NCBI RefSeq assembly: GCF_037975245.1
Contig: NC_092577.1
Span: forward strand, 24,239,398-24,303,397
Reading direction: 5' to 3'
DNA length: 64,000 nt
Source of the DNA: Apostichopus japonicus
Taxonomy: Eukaryota; Echinodermata; Holothuroidea; Aspidochirotida; Stichopodidae
Numbering within the stretch: position 1 is the first letter of the stretch; the number at the start of each line of letters is the position of its first letter. A program made the position numbers and the translations under genes. Of this stretch, positions 20,351 through 31,817 are shown one piece after another. Under the pieces are notes generated by a model. It was not told the DNA's origin. It worked only from the letters and a program-made list of their open reading frames with translations, and searched no databases.

Positions 20351-22670
20351 GCGTAGCAAGCGGGGGGACAGAGGAAATAATACCATCACAAATGTTGGGA
20401 TCGCAAAAGCGATTGTGAAAAGAACGAGCGATCAAAAACTATTTAGTACATGGATGGGTAACTGATTGATCCGATTTGCATCCAAGGGTATTTCGAAAAA
20501 TGAGATATATGCAGGCCAATACGCTGGGGGGGGGGAGGTCGAATGGTTCGGACGACCATCATATAAATAAATATTGAAAATTAGGGGTCACCCCTCACCT
20601 AAGACTCCTCCCACAGGATACAGATCAGTATCGTGAATTCGACCCCCATGGCGAAATCATGCGTGCGTGTCTGATTTACAAAGTAGAGTGGAAATGGGGA
20701 AATGGTGACGGTCGTGGGGAGGGGTATAAGGGAAAAGCGCATTTTGCACATAATGCGAAGAACGCGTATTTTATGTAGAATGTATGTAGACGTAGATCTC
20801 ATTTGAGAATCACGTCACATGCCAGTGATATCCACATGACAAATTTCTCCTATCCCCAGTCTCTTTTCGGTCTAACAACAGCGAATAATTGTCGAACAGT
20901 GGCACTCCGTGCTTCTGTGAATATTTAGTTTAATTGAGAGTTAAAGATTGAAATAGAAAGTAAGAATGTATATGATGTCATGCATGTATTACAAGTTGCA
21001 AGTCTGATTTACTCATTTTTACTTCAACTCTTTTCATTTATGACAACTGATGTCTCTAACTTTGTTTGTTTAGCCTACCTTCTGTTTGTATTTCGGCATG
21101 ACGTCATATGACCGTAAGATCGGACACGATAATACGGCTGAAAAAAAATTTGCGTTTCGTGCGCAATCGAGTTTGTGCCGCAGTCGTAATTTATGGGCTT
21201 TAAAGACTAACCCTAGTCGATTTTTTTTAACCCTACAACCCCAATCTTAGTCCTAGGTACGTCCCTGCCTATAAGCTGATCAGTATCAGTATTCTTTAGC
21301 AACTATTAGATAAAAATATAACATTGTTAATAACATAACATATTACATAGGAAGATTTATTGCACATGCCTAAATTTTTTTTTCTATTGGTGCGTCCAGG
21401 GAACTGCTACTCCATGGAAAGTCGTCGCGCAAATAATTTTGTGTGTATACCGAATTTGCATATACCAGACTTGCGTGTATACTAATTTTGTGTTTATATA
21501 CCGGGGCCCCTTGTCGACTTGTCTCGTTTGTGATTTAATCTTCCTTGTAGTTTCGCACAGTGCTCAGAGTACAAGAGAGGCAGGTTTGTAACTATTACAA
21601 TCTCATCCTGTTCCCGGGGTCGTCATTTAATGTCCCAATCCAACAGACGTGAGTCAATTCTCAGCCTTTAGCCACTTTCCGGAATGCTGAGAGAGTAGGT
21701 AGAAACCTGTCCGTCGCCACTGCAGGAGAGCCTTGTCGAACCTAACTAATGAACACAGTTAACCCGAATCACAGTTAATCCACTACAATGGAATCAACAA
21801 CAACTGCTGTACGGCTATTGGACTGCACCGGAAATTGAAAAAAAACTAACATTTCAGCTTTTCACAGCCATACTCGAGATGGGAATTGAACCTGAACCAG
21901 CGTCACAAACACACAAAATGGAGGCGTGAAGAAGCGAAGATATTAGGAGACATTTTTGTAGGGGTGGGGACGTTGAGGTGTAGTTTTTTGATACCTCAAA
22001 GTAAAAATACACGCTCAATGCTGATTGTGTATATGTGACATCACCATGAATTTGGATGCCCCAAATCCCCCAAATTTACCCGAAACTCCTGGCGGCGCCA
22101 ATGATGTTAGTATAGTCTTGCCTTACAAGAGCAACATATTACACCATTTGGCATCTAAGCACACTTTCGTACAGTAGAAAATCTGTTAAAGGTGATGGGG
22201 ACACCCCATGAAAACTCCCGGGAAAGCGCCAGACGCTACCGGCCTTTGTAATAATTATTACAAGGAAATCCTATGATTCTTTGGCTTATGGGTGGCAATT
22301 TGTGGGCAATGTAGCAATCACTAATCTGTTTATAGTTGGAATGTAGAATTATTATAACTAGGGAAAATTAAATTGATATCTTAGATTATCATCATTCAAA
22401 CAGAATAACCAGAGAATAGGTTTTTTGAAACCTTACAGCCAATTCTGCTGGTATAACAGGCTAAACCGTAACCAGGTTCGACTATGATAGCCCAGTGGTC
22501 CATGAAACAATGCATGGGGGGGGGGGGGTATGGATGATGATCATGCACACCAAACTAGAGGGGTGGACCCTGGTTGTGCTTGCCCCGCCCCTCCCTTCTG
22601 CTCCTCCCATCCTAAATTGGCGTGCACTCACAGCAAAAAATAGCTTAGAATAAGCAAAGCAAGAGGAGCG
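20351..22670. other. unassigned, no genes seen
   Basis: About 2.3 kb without supportable coding frames. Homopolymer runs of C or G occur near 20,089, 20,527 and 22,517. The sequence is probably old transposon debris or intron. Confidence 0.4.
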
Positions 22671-22916
22671 TGGAGGCCGAGTGGCTAATGCTGTTGTTTT
22701 ATATATAATCCTGTTATGTTGTGTCCTTGGGCAAGGCACTTTTTTCTCGACTGCCCCTCTCCATCCAGGTCCATCCAGGTGAATAAATGGGTACCTGTGA
22801 GGTAACTAAGGTGTGTGCGCTGGATTCTCAGCAGCCAGCCAGATGACCAGGGATTCAAAGTGCTATGAGATGGTTGTGCCATATGAAGCGCTATACAAAA
22901 ACTAACATAACATAAC
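22671..22916 (+). mobile_element. tRNA (Ser/Leu-type)-headed SINE
   Basis: The start GGAGGCCGAGTGGCTAATGC is a class II tRNA-like A-box region. The body has CTTGGGCAAGGCACTTT and AATGGGTACCTGTGAGG, phrases that recur in widespread animal SINEs. The 3' end GAAGCGCTATACAAAAACTAACATAACATAAC resembles the tail of L2/CR1-type LINEs, which probably mobilised it. Confidence 0.75.
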
Positions 22917-23394
22917 AAATCATCAAGTAAAATTACTCAGAAGAAAACTTGAAAATGGTAAGTCGCAATAAGCCGGAATTGTTCGGAGATTAATAATACA
23001 GAATAGTGTCACTATAACAAATATTAAATTAATAGTTACTACCAGCAGTGAGCAATTCCCAACCCAACCCCCGGGCCTCGGTTCATTGTCAAACCGTATC
23101 CAGGAGTTTTGGGGGCTTATATATGAAAAGCTCGAATCTTTTTAAAAGTCGGGAGGAGGTTATAAGGGCCAGGGCACACGACGACCCTAGTGGTGCCAGT
23201 TTAACCGTCACCCTGACCCAATTGTAAATATGCTCTCGGAGTTGCCCGAGGGACCAGGGTATATGCTGAGGCCCGCGGGAAACTAAACTCGAAAAAAGAC
23301 GGGCGTATCCGTCGCTGCATCCGTCTCCTATAGTTAACGGCATATGTCCAGGGGTATATTCGTCCAGGGGGTAGTTGTCCGGGTGGGTAAGTAA
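22917..23394. other. unassigned
   Basis: No gene or repeat that I can support. The right end, GTAAGTAAGTAAAACTTTATT, belongs to the tail of the following LINE. Confidence 0.35.
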
Positions 23395-25560
23395 GTAAAA
23401 CTTTATTGATCCAATATGGAAATTCGTGTACTCGCACGTACATTCTCAAATGATAGAAAAAATATCACTGTACAGATAATATGGTAAGAGGGGTAACAAA
23501 TTAAGGTTGAAGATTGCTGTTGAAAAGTTGAATTGCGGTGTCTGTTGGTTTTCAAGCATGGGAGTCTCAGTCTCCCACTGCCCCTACTCATGCAACTATC
23601 ATGGAGATGGTCATGGAGTGGGTGGGCACTGTCCCCCCACACAGTGTCAAGTTTACTCTGGAGTAAGCATTGATAAACTTCGTCTACCGTAGGCTGGGAA
23701 GTACCGATCACCTCTTCCGCTTTCTTTCTAATTCCATCGATACGATCTCTTTCCGAATTAACTACATTTTCACCCCAGCATATAAGACAATAACGCCAGA
23801 CCCCACAAATTGTAGCATTATTAAACATTTCCAAAATTTCAGAGCGAACAATATGTTCCCCCCATGATAAATCATTGTTCAAAGTCACGCCAAGGTATAC
23901 ATTTGACGCGACACGTTTGACTGGAGTTCCCTTAATAATGGCTGGTGGTGGGGGATTAGCATTCCGCCGGAAGTCGATCACCATTTCTTTCGTCTTGGTA
24001 ACGTTCAGTTCCAGGAAATTCGAGTCGCAGTATTGAACGAAAGACTGTATTTGGTTGTGGTAGGCACTGTCCACAGACCCGTTGATTAATCCCACCAAGG
24101 CAGTGTCATCAGCAAATTTAATAAGTGAGCACCCTTTCTCCGAGGATCTGGCATCATACGTATATAGCGTGAATAGAAACGGTGCCAGAACTGTACCTTG
24201 GGGCGCCCCAGTATTAGAAGAGGTAATCCTGGAGCGACAGGTTGGGCTGAGGTTAACGGATTGCGAACGGTTTGTGAGGTAGCTCATTATCCATTGAACA
24301 AGGCGGATCGGGACTTTCATTTCAATGAGCTTATTGGCAAGTATATGTGGTTGAATAGTGTTGAAGGCGGATGAAAATTCGAAGAACATTACACGAGCAT
24401 TATTTCCACGGCAACAACTTTCAAGATGGGAGTATAACTGTTCAAGGATGGCGTCCTCGCAGCTACGACCCGGTTGATATGCAAATTGTAAAGGATCTAA
24501 AAATGGTGCTACAAATGTTTTAAAGTGTTTCAAAAATATACGTTCGCAGACTTTCATTGGCACGGCAGTGAGGGCGATGGGGCAGAGGTCATTGAGGCAA
24601 CATATGGTTGATGCTTTCGGAACGGGGATAATACCGGATGTTTCCATAAATTAGGAACAGTACGAGTTTCAAAAGATCGGTTGAAAATCACGGTAAAAAT
24701 ATTGGCCAATTCAATTGCACACAGTTTGAGAATACGAGGTGGAAGCTTGTCAGGACCCGCAGACTTCGATGGCTTGAGTCGGACGAAATGTTGGCGGACT
24801 TCAGCTTCGGTTACAGTCAGATTACATTCCGCATGTGAAAACATTTGTTGTAAGTTGTCGCGTTCGACATTAAAATCATGCTGTTGGTCAAACCTGCTAT
24901 AAATGTCATTCAATTAATTGGCATAGGCTAAGTCTGATTTCGGCAATTGGCAAGATTTGGATTTATTAAGGTATCCCGACACTGCCTTTCGTAGACGCTG
25001 GCGCAAGCCTGTCGTCTACTATCGGGACGGCGTTCCCCGGATGAAATTGGGAGTGAGTTAGTTGGTAGGTGTGGGGGCTGTGTGGTCGTTACATAATATA
25101 GGTTGGTTTAATTTTTCTCTTTGTGGTTTGGAGTTGGCTTTTTGGGGCCTGTTTGTAGTGTTTTATTTGTTTTGCTTCTGTTGGCCTTTGGGTCCGTGCC
25201 CTTTTCGCGTCACGTTAAACGCTGCGTTAGTGAGAGATTGATGGGTTTCAGTTGTTGCTTTACAGACTGGGTTTGTTTTTGGTTTTGTTTACCTTTGGTC
25301 CGTGTCCGTTTCTTAGCACGTAAAAAGCACAGGTATCCTGACATGAGTCTAACACCTTCCCAGGCTCGTTTCATGTTATTATCCGTGAAGTGGCCCTCGA
25401 TTTTTTCCCGGTATAGTGCTTTCTCTTCCCGTATAACTCTTTTGAGGTCTGCCTGGACACGTTTTAATCCCTCCCGATATCCTTTCCAGAACATACCCTT
25501 CTTTCTGATGATAATGTCTTTCACTCGTTTGGTAATCCAAGGTTTATTGTTGGGGTTGTT
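23395..25560 (-). pseudogene. L2-like LINE ORF2 (linker, RT, C-terminus), broken
   Basis: On the minus strand the region starts with the linker KPWITKRVKDIIIRKK and AWEGVRLMSGY. It continues after an insertion with LNDIYSRFDQQ, SAGPDKLPPRILKLCA, CPIALTAVPMKVCERIF, QFAYQPGRSCEDAI, VMFFEFSSAFNTIQPH, GAPQGTVLAPFLFTLYTYD, FADDTALVGLI and LELNVTKTKEMVIDFR. These are hallmarks of L2-clade LINEs. RT motif A has Glu (FFEFSSAF) where Asp is catalytic. There are frame changes near 24,640 and a deletion after WGEHI. The endonuclease is missing. The 3' end has AATAAA and a TTACTTACTTAC tail. Confidence 0.88.
24969..25343 (+). mobile_element. 349-bp retroposon inside the L2-like LINE
   Basis: The insert at 24,982-25,330 is flanked by AGGTATCCCGACA and AGGTATCCTGACA, a 13-bp target duplication with one change. 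It separates LINE codons for LMSGY from those for the next block; the duplicate copy also encodes SGYL. In plus orientation it ends ACGTAAAAAGCAC, the same tail as the Tx1-like LINE fragment at 17,305. A second, decayed copy is at 2870-3140. I see no reading frame with known domains and no clear pol III boxes, so it may be a nonautonomous partner or a 3' UTR-rich LINE fragment. Confidence 0.8.
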
Positions 25561-26329
25561 GTTGTTTGTTGTCGGGTTCCCACCCGGTTCCCCTTCCTTG
25601 CGTGGAGCTTCCTCCGAGGCAGTAGGTGCGCCAGAACTTGGCGCCTTTGCTTGACCCCCCACTCTTTGTCATAAAGACATAAGAGGAGGGACAAGGGCGA
25701 AAGACATGTCCCTCCTTCCCAAAGAGTGAGCACACAACTTCGCTTGGGCAAGCAGAGGTATCATGCCCAAGACGAAGGCAGCGCCCACACTTTTGAAGGC
25801 AGCGCCCACACTCTTTGTTCGGGCAGCCCTTGGCTTCGTGCCCGGTCTCCCCACACCTGAAACAGGTACGGGGCTGACCGGGGTAACGCACGTGAGCTTT
25901 ATGCCCGGCAATAAAAAGGAAGGAGGGAATGTCCTGCTTGAGGTCGATCCGAAGCTGGCGGTGCCCGTTCAACACCCCAGGGGCCTGTGCGTAGGAGCAC
26001 ATTTTGATAGCCTTGACAGCCCCAAACCGACCTAAAACAGTTGCGACAAGTTCCTGACGCACCTCTAGTCCTACCCATACGGAACGTTCGTATGGAGTAA
26101 CTGTCAAACCATCAACCCCACTCAGCAACGTGACACCCTTCTGCCGGGTCACGTCACTGGTAAAACGTAGATCATACGTATTACGACCCTGGAGAGCTTG
26201 CAAAGCATCAACCTCTCCAGGCAGAACAACACCCTTACTCTTTAAAATACTAAAAAATTGCACCGGTGGAACCGCTTGTCCACCGGTGAAGGTTAACTTA
26301 ACAATTTTGGAATCACGGCGCGATGCCAT
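25561..26329 (-). pseudogene. Tx1-like LINE ORF1 (copy C)
   Basis: The ORF starts MASRRDSKIVKLTFTGG at 26,329 and includes PGEVDALQ, GLTVTPYERSVWVGLEV and TVLGRFGAVKAIK. It then has zinc knuckles, CFRCGETGHEAKGCP clearest, followed by CGRCLRLGHDTSACP and a third with CSLFGKEGH, where the second Cys is lost. It runs into the L2-like linker at about 25,560 and its own C-terminus and ORF2 are missing. It is better preserved than copy A, with one open frame through most of it. Confidence 0.85.
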
Positions 26330-26555
26330 GATACCGAAGGTGGCTAGACCACAGAGGAGTAACAAAAACAAACTAAGGACAGGTTGGATAAAGTACGATA
26401 TACGATAACTATATACGATAACGATATACGAACTGCCGCGCACACCCGCCTGGCGGGAAGTATAGGGCAGTACAGTACAGTGAAATAATAGCTGTTATCA
26501 GATGGAAAGCGAGAGCGAAACACGTCTGCACTCCACGAAAGCCAACTACAAAGTC
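26330..26555 (-). mobile_element. Tx1-like LINE 5' UTR (copy C)
   Basis: This segment aligns with bases 1-226, including ATACGATAAC repeats, CACCCGCCTGGCGGGAAG and the end CTCCACGAAAGCCAAC. The upstream flank differs, so the 5' end of the element is near 26,553. Confidence 0.75.
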
Positions 26556-26959
26556 ATTTATTGCTCAATCTTCCTCATGTCAAAATATATATTGTAGTAA
26601 TGAATTAAAACGTATTGACATTTAATAATAGATTGTGTGTATACTAATGTCGCGGAATAAACATTGCTTCGAAAAAAATATCTCTCATGGTAGTAAAGCT
26701 GCATGTCATTGACATGACAGTTAAAAATACCATTAACAATTCTGAGGCTCTCTAGAACCAGAATGAAAACATTTCATGGTTCCTTGCTGCTGTTCATTTG
26801 TTCCATTCACAGGGAAATTTCTAACAAAGCCCTAATACAACAACAGTAATTTATGCTCACAAACTTTTCTTGCCAAAGTAATGCTAAGCCCTGATATCAA
26901 TTGCAACACACATCCATGGGCGGCGATCCGTATTTCCGAGTGGGGGGGATATGACCTTG
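26556..26959. other. unassigned
   Basis: AT-rich, no supportable gene or repeat. Confidence 0.35.
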
Positions 26960-27130
26960 TTGACTATCTAAGCGTAGCGCCACCATGGTTTGGCGCGAAG
27001 CGTACAAGAAAATTTTGGGTTTTACAAACCCTCTAGATGGCCGGAAACGGCACTTCCCGAGGTTTCCAAGCGGCATATACCCAACTTTAAAATAGGGATA
27101 TCATGTCCGAAATATCTCATAATCAGGATC
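26960..27130 (-). repeat. dispersed copy of the ~205-bp repeat family
   Basis: Phrases such as CTATCTAAGCG, GCGCCACCAT, GCGAAGCGTACAA and GGCCGGAAACGGCACTTCCC match, in reverse complement, the repeat at 54,640-54,800. It abuts the large inverted repeat at 27,141, so the two repeat types may travel together. Confidence 0.65.
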
Positions 27131-27140
27131 CAAAATACTT

Positions 27141-27170
27141 CTATGTATTCAGGTTGGCGTGTGTGTGCGT

Positions 27171-27206
<36 letters not shown>

Positions 27207-30169
27207 CGCTTAAGCTTGTATGCACGATAACTCAACAAGGGATTGACTGATCATGATCAAACTTGGTGGGTGGGTGGCCCATAGTGAGTAGATGAACCCT
27301 ATTGTTTTTGGTGCCCACAAAGGTCACCAAAGGTCAGTTATGGTCCAAAAACCCAAAATACTAAAACTGCAATAACTCCCAGTGCCAATGTGCGTCAAGG
27401 TTGATATTTTGGGACAAGTTGTGAACTGGTTAGGGAAACATTTTGAAACTTAACGGTCATGTGATGTGAGGTCACCAAAGGTCAATTAATGTTAAAAAAC
27501 TAGTTTTTTTGCGATAACTTGAGAACGAATTGTCCGTTAGGGTTGGGAGTTGCTTCAGTGTAATCCAATTGTCGACCCACATCTGGGTGACCCTTGACCT
27601 CAATTTGACCTCTGGTGACCTTTTCATGTTTTGGGGATTTTTACAGTTTCGATGCTATTTTCAGATGTCAAAGGTACCTTCCGATCATAAATATCGATAG
27701 GTTGACCCCCGTGTGACCTTTGTGTGCGAACTTATAAGGGGTCAAAGTTTTCGGTCGGAGTTAGGATGGCTGTACAGACTTATCGTGTTGATTTTTGGGA
27801 TCAGCAGATCAAACTACATTTGAAACCAAGGTCAAAAGGTCAAAGGTCACATTAGAAAAAATGTGCTTAGTTTGGGAGAAAACGGGCGAAAAAGAAAATG
27901 TTTGGTTTTGATGCTAGATTTGGATATCAAAGGTACCTTCCGATCAAAAATGTCAATGGGTTGACACCCGGGTGACCTTTGTGTGTAAAGTTATACAAGG
28001 TCAAAGTTAATTTTCAGACATTTAATGCAATAACTCCCAGGGCCAAGGTGTAACAAGGTTGATATTTTGGGACAAGTTGCAAATGGTATAGAGGAATATT
28101 TTCAAACTTAACGGTCATGTGATCCGAGGTCATCAAAGGTCAATTAATGTTAAAAAACTAGTATTTTGGGTGAGAAAATGGGCAAAGAAAAAAATGTTTG
28201 AATTTTTACAGTTTTGATGCTATATTCACGTCTCACCAATCAAAAATGTCAATAGGTGTACCCCAGGTGACCTTTGTGTGTGAAGTTATATGAGGTCAAA
28301 GTAAATTTTCAGACATTTAGTGCAATAATTCCCAGTTCCAAGGTGTGACACAGTTGATATTTTGGGACAAGTTGCAAATGGTATAGGGGAATATTTTCAA
28401 ACTTAACGGTCATGTGATCCGAGGTCACCAAAGGTCAATTAATGATAAAAAACTAGTATTTTTGCGATAACTTGAGAATGAATTGTCCGTTAGGGTTGGG
28501 AGTTGCTTCAATGTAATCCAATTGTCGACCCGCATCTGGGTGACCCTTGACCTCAATTTGACCTCTGGTGACTTTTTCATGTTTTGGGGATTTTTACAGT
28601 TTCGATGCTATTTTCAGATGTCAAAGGTACCTTCTGATCATAAATGTCAATGGGTTGACAAGTTTGAAAATATTCCCCTATACCATTTGCAACTTGTCCC
28701 AAAATATCAACCGTGTCACACCTTGGAACTGAGAGTTATTGCATTAAATGTCTGAAAATTAACTTTGACCTCGTATAACTCCGCACACGAAGGTTACACG
28801 GGGGTCAACCCATTGACATTTATGTTCAGAAGGTACCTTTGACATCTGAAAATAGCTTCGAAACTGTAAAAATCCCCAAAACATGAAAAGGTCACCAGAG
28901 GTCAAATTGAGGTCAAGGGTCACCCAGATGCGGGTCGACAATTGGATTAAATTGAAGCAACTCCCAACCCTAACAGACAATTCGACCGTTAAGTTTGAAA
29001 ATATTCCCCTATACCATTTGCAACTTGTCCCAAAATATCAACCGTGTCACACCTTGGAACTGGGAATTACTGCACTAAATGTCCGAAAATTTACTTTGAC
29101 CTCATATAACTTCACACACAAAGGTCACCTGGGGTAAACCTATTGACATTTTTGATTGGTGAGACGTGAATATAGCGTCAAAACTGTAAAAATTCAAACA
29201 TTTTATTCTTTGCCCATTTTCTCACCCAAAATACTAGTTTTTTAACATTAATTGACCTTTGATGACCCCGGATCACATGACCGTTAAGTTTGAAAATATT
29301 CCTCTATACCATTTGCAACTTGTCCCAAAATATCAACCTTGTTACACCTTGGCACTGGGAGTTATTGCATTAAATGTCTGAAAATTAACTTTGACCTTGT
29401 ATAACTTTACACACAAAGGTCACCCGCGTGTCAACCCATTGACATTTTTGATCGGAAGGTACCTTTGATATCCAAATCTAGCATCAAAACCAAACATTTT
29501 CTTTTTCGCCCGTTTTCTCCCAAACTAAGCACATTTTTTCTAATGTGACCTTTGACCTTGGTTTCAAATGTAGTTTGATCTGCTGATCCCAAAAATGAAC
29601 ACGATAAGTCTGTACAGCCATCCTAACTCCGACCGAAAACTTTGACCCCATATAAAGTTCGCACACAAAGGTCACACGGGGGGTCAACCTATCGATATTT
29701 ATGATCGGAAGGTACCTTTGACATCTGAAAATAGCATCGAAACTGTAAAAATCCCCAAAACATGAAAAGGTCACCAGATGTCAAATTGAGGTCAAGGGTC
29801 ACCCAGATGTGGGTCGACAATTGGATTACACTGAAGCAACTCCCAACCCTAACGGACAATTCGTTCTCAAGTTATCGCAAAAATACTAGTTTTTTAACAT
29901 TAATTGGCCTTTGGTGACCTCAGATCACATGACCGTTAAGTTTCAAAATGTTCCCCTAACCAGTTTTAGTATTTTGGGTTGTTGGACCATAACTGACCTT
30001 TGGTGACCTTTGTGGGCACCAAAAACAATAGGGTTCATCTACTCACTATGGGCCACCCACCCACCAAGTTTGATTATGATCAGTCAATCCCTTGTTGAGT
30101 TATCGTGCATACAAGCTAAAGCGTCACACACACACACATACACACACACACGCCAACCTGAATACATAG
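27141..30169. repeat. 3-kb inverted repeat with AGGTCA-rich arms
   Basis: The left end CTATGTATTCAGGTTGGCG recurs inverted as CGCCAACCTGAATACATAG at the right end. The arms of about 1.5 kb then match each other in reverse complement through GTGTGT/ACACAC, GGGATTGACTGATC, GTGGGTGGCCCATAGTG and so on toward a centre near 28,650-28,800. Within the left arm a unit repeats at about 953 bp (GTTAGGGTTGGGAGTTGC at 27,536 and 28,489). The arms differ by point changes and indels. Many TGACC/GGTCA words are present. All open frames inside are repeat artefacts. Confidence 0.9.
27159..27204 (+). repeat. (GT)n microsatellite
   Basis: A nearly pure GT run at the outer part of the left arm; the matching CA run lies at 30,126-30,150. 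Confidence 0.95.
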
Positions 30170-30384
30170 GTTCCTTTGCTTTTAGCAAGGAACCAATAAC
30201 AACCGAAATGAAGAAAAAACTCAACCATTGAAACTTTGTCTAAACCTTAAATTTGTGCAGCCTTTATGCATTTACCATTAACAGCATCACGCAATTTCTT
30301 CTGCTCCTCAGCCCTTGATAAACAGTTTGGGTATTCACGGTTGGCCTGATATAGAATGGCTTTAAATGGAAGAAAATTTCTAAG
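30170..30384. other. outer hairpin of the repeat, then unassigned
   Basis: Immediately outside the inverted repeat is GGTTCC followed by TTTGCTTTTAGC and AAGGAACC, a short hairpin also found at the start of the array at 56,508. The rest holds nothing recognisable. Confidence 0.5.
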
Positions 30385-30945
30385 TTAGTATTTCTTAACC
30401 CATGTTTGGCCATTAAATACCAGTCCTCCGAAGAAATTACTAGTGGGCATCGTCTTTTTACTTAGTACCTCCGACATTAATTTCAATACTAAGTCTCTCC
30501 CAGAATTTGACTTTTCCCAGATGTTGTGGTACCTCAGCAAGTCTACTTTTACTGTACACCCTTGACCCACGTCACCTATTACTGCACTAGTATCATCTAC
30601 AGTGCAAGAAGGCTTAGGAAACTTGAACTGTGTGGTTTGGGTGCTTTCTAGATGTGACAGCCTATCCTCTAAATTGTTCAGTGAAGACTTTGTCTTCTTG
30701 AGTTCATTTTCCAATGACAAAATGTAGGCTGTAACATGCTGTGGAATACCATGAAGCCCTAACTACTGCTCATCAATTACAGGAGTTGTCTCAAGATTCA
30801 CGGGAATCTGCTCTGATTCCGTAGTGGGAATGTCATCGAATATTTCAGAAGAGTACCATGACGACAGAATGGGTGGGGATGGCCCCGGTTCATGGTTCGT
30901 GGTTGGTGTCGCGAATGGTGGTAGAGTAGCCCGCTTTAGGGCCAT
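30385..30945 (-). pseudogene. unrecognised coiled-coil protein fragment
   Basis: Two consecutive frames on the minus strand are in the same phase, separated by a single TAG near 30,764. The first part is Pro/Ser/Thr/Glu-rich. The second has a coiled coil (LSLENELKKTKSSLNNLEDRL) followed by a compact C-terminal block with RDLVLKLMSEVLS and TSNFFGG, which vaguely recalls a BEN domain. I cannot confirm a family. It lies upstream of and in the same orientation as the hAT relic, so it may belong to that element or to a neighbouring gene. Confidence 0.4.
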
Positions 30946-31215
30946 GGAAGCTCTGGGGTTTTACAAGCTCTCTGGTGCAATCTAAGCCGTATATGGAACA
31001 TTTCGTGTTGATTTTATCGACTGAGATTTGGGGATTTTGGTCCGCTTTGTCTGTCATACATGAAAAAATGTGTTGCAAAGCTAGAATACATCAACAGACT
31101 GAAAGGACAATAAGACCAAATGACCAATGTCCAATTAACGTAAACATGTATATTTCCACCCGTGGCGTAACTCCTGTGGACAAATGGTATCCAAGTTCCC
31201 GAGAACTTGGAAAGG

Positions 31216-31817
31216 CTAGAGCTTGAATTTACTGAGCCTGGCCTTCTTGTCAGCAAACATATCGATTAGTCCATCTTTATCAGTGACCATGCCTCCTCGT
31301 TCTCGATGGAAAGGATAACCAGCGAATCCAGCCGGTCTTGAGAAATGGTTGAACGTAGGTAAGTCTTGATTAGCTTCAACTTGGAGAATGATCTTTCTGC
31401 GGTCGCCACTGTGACTGGAAGTGTAATAAATAGGACCACAGCCAATAACAGCTTTGATCGAGTAGATACTAAGGTCACAGTCATTCAGAAGCTGCAGCAC
31501 TTCAGAAACGTGTGACATATGTCTCTCACGTTATCACCATAGCACCAACGGAACGACTCAATCTCATTAACAAGGTCAGTTGTGTAGTTTGTTACATCCA
31601 CGCCGTCTGTGCATATGTCTCCTTTGTATTTGTCTGCATACACTCTGACAGCCTTACGGACCTCAATAATGTCAAGGGACAGAAGATTCTTGGGGTGAAC
31701 GAAGTTGAAGGTATCAGCGACTACCTGCTGGCCTCTGAAGCGTTCTTCCAATTGGATGGTAGTGCTGTCAATCACTCGATAGAACGTTTCGGCTGCGAAT
31801 CTCTTCTCCGGGTCCAT
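31216..31817 (-). pseudogene. hAT transposase, C-terminal part
   Basis: The minus strand encodes LPVTVATAERSFSKLKLIKT followed by YLRSTISQDRLDSLVILSIE, the hAT dimerisation domain. Upstream at 31,817-31,485 is a frame with RFRGQQVVADTFNFVHPKNLL, typical of the preceding region in animal hAT proteins with the MYM-type relatives. The two parts are in different frames, and the catalytic region and N-terminal zinc finger are not found, so it is inactive. No hAT termini were identified. Confidence 0.85.

Noticed and set aside
25121-25654. 177-aa plus-strand hydrophobic frame
   Set aside because: It spans the retroposon insert, the L2-like linker antisense and part of the LINE ORF1; no domain and mixed origin.
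28483-29774. Several 70-100-aa frames with near-identical sequence on both strands
   Set aside because: They are translations of the AGGTCA inverted repeat; no codon constraint or start context.
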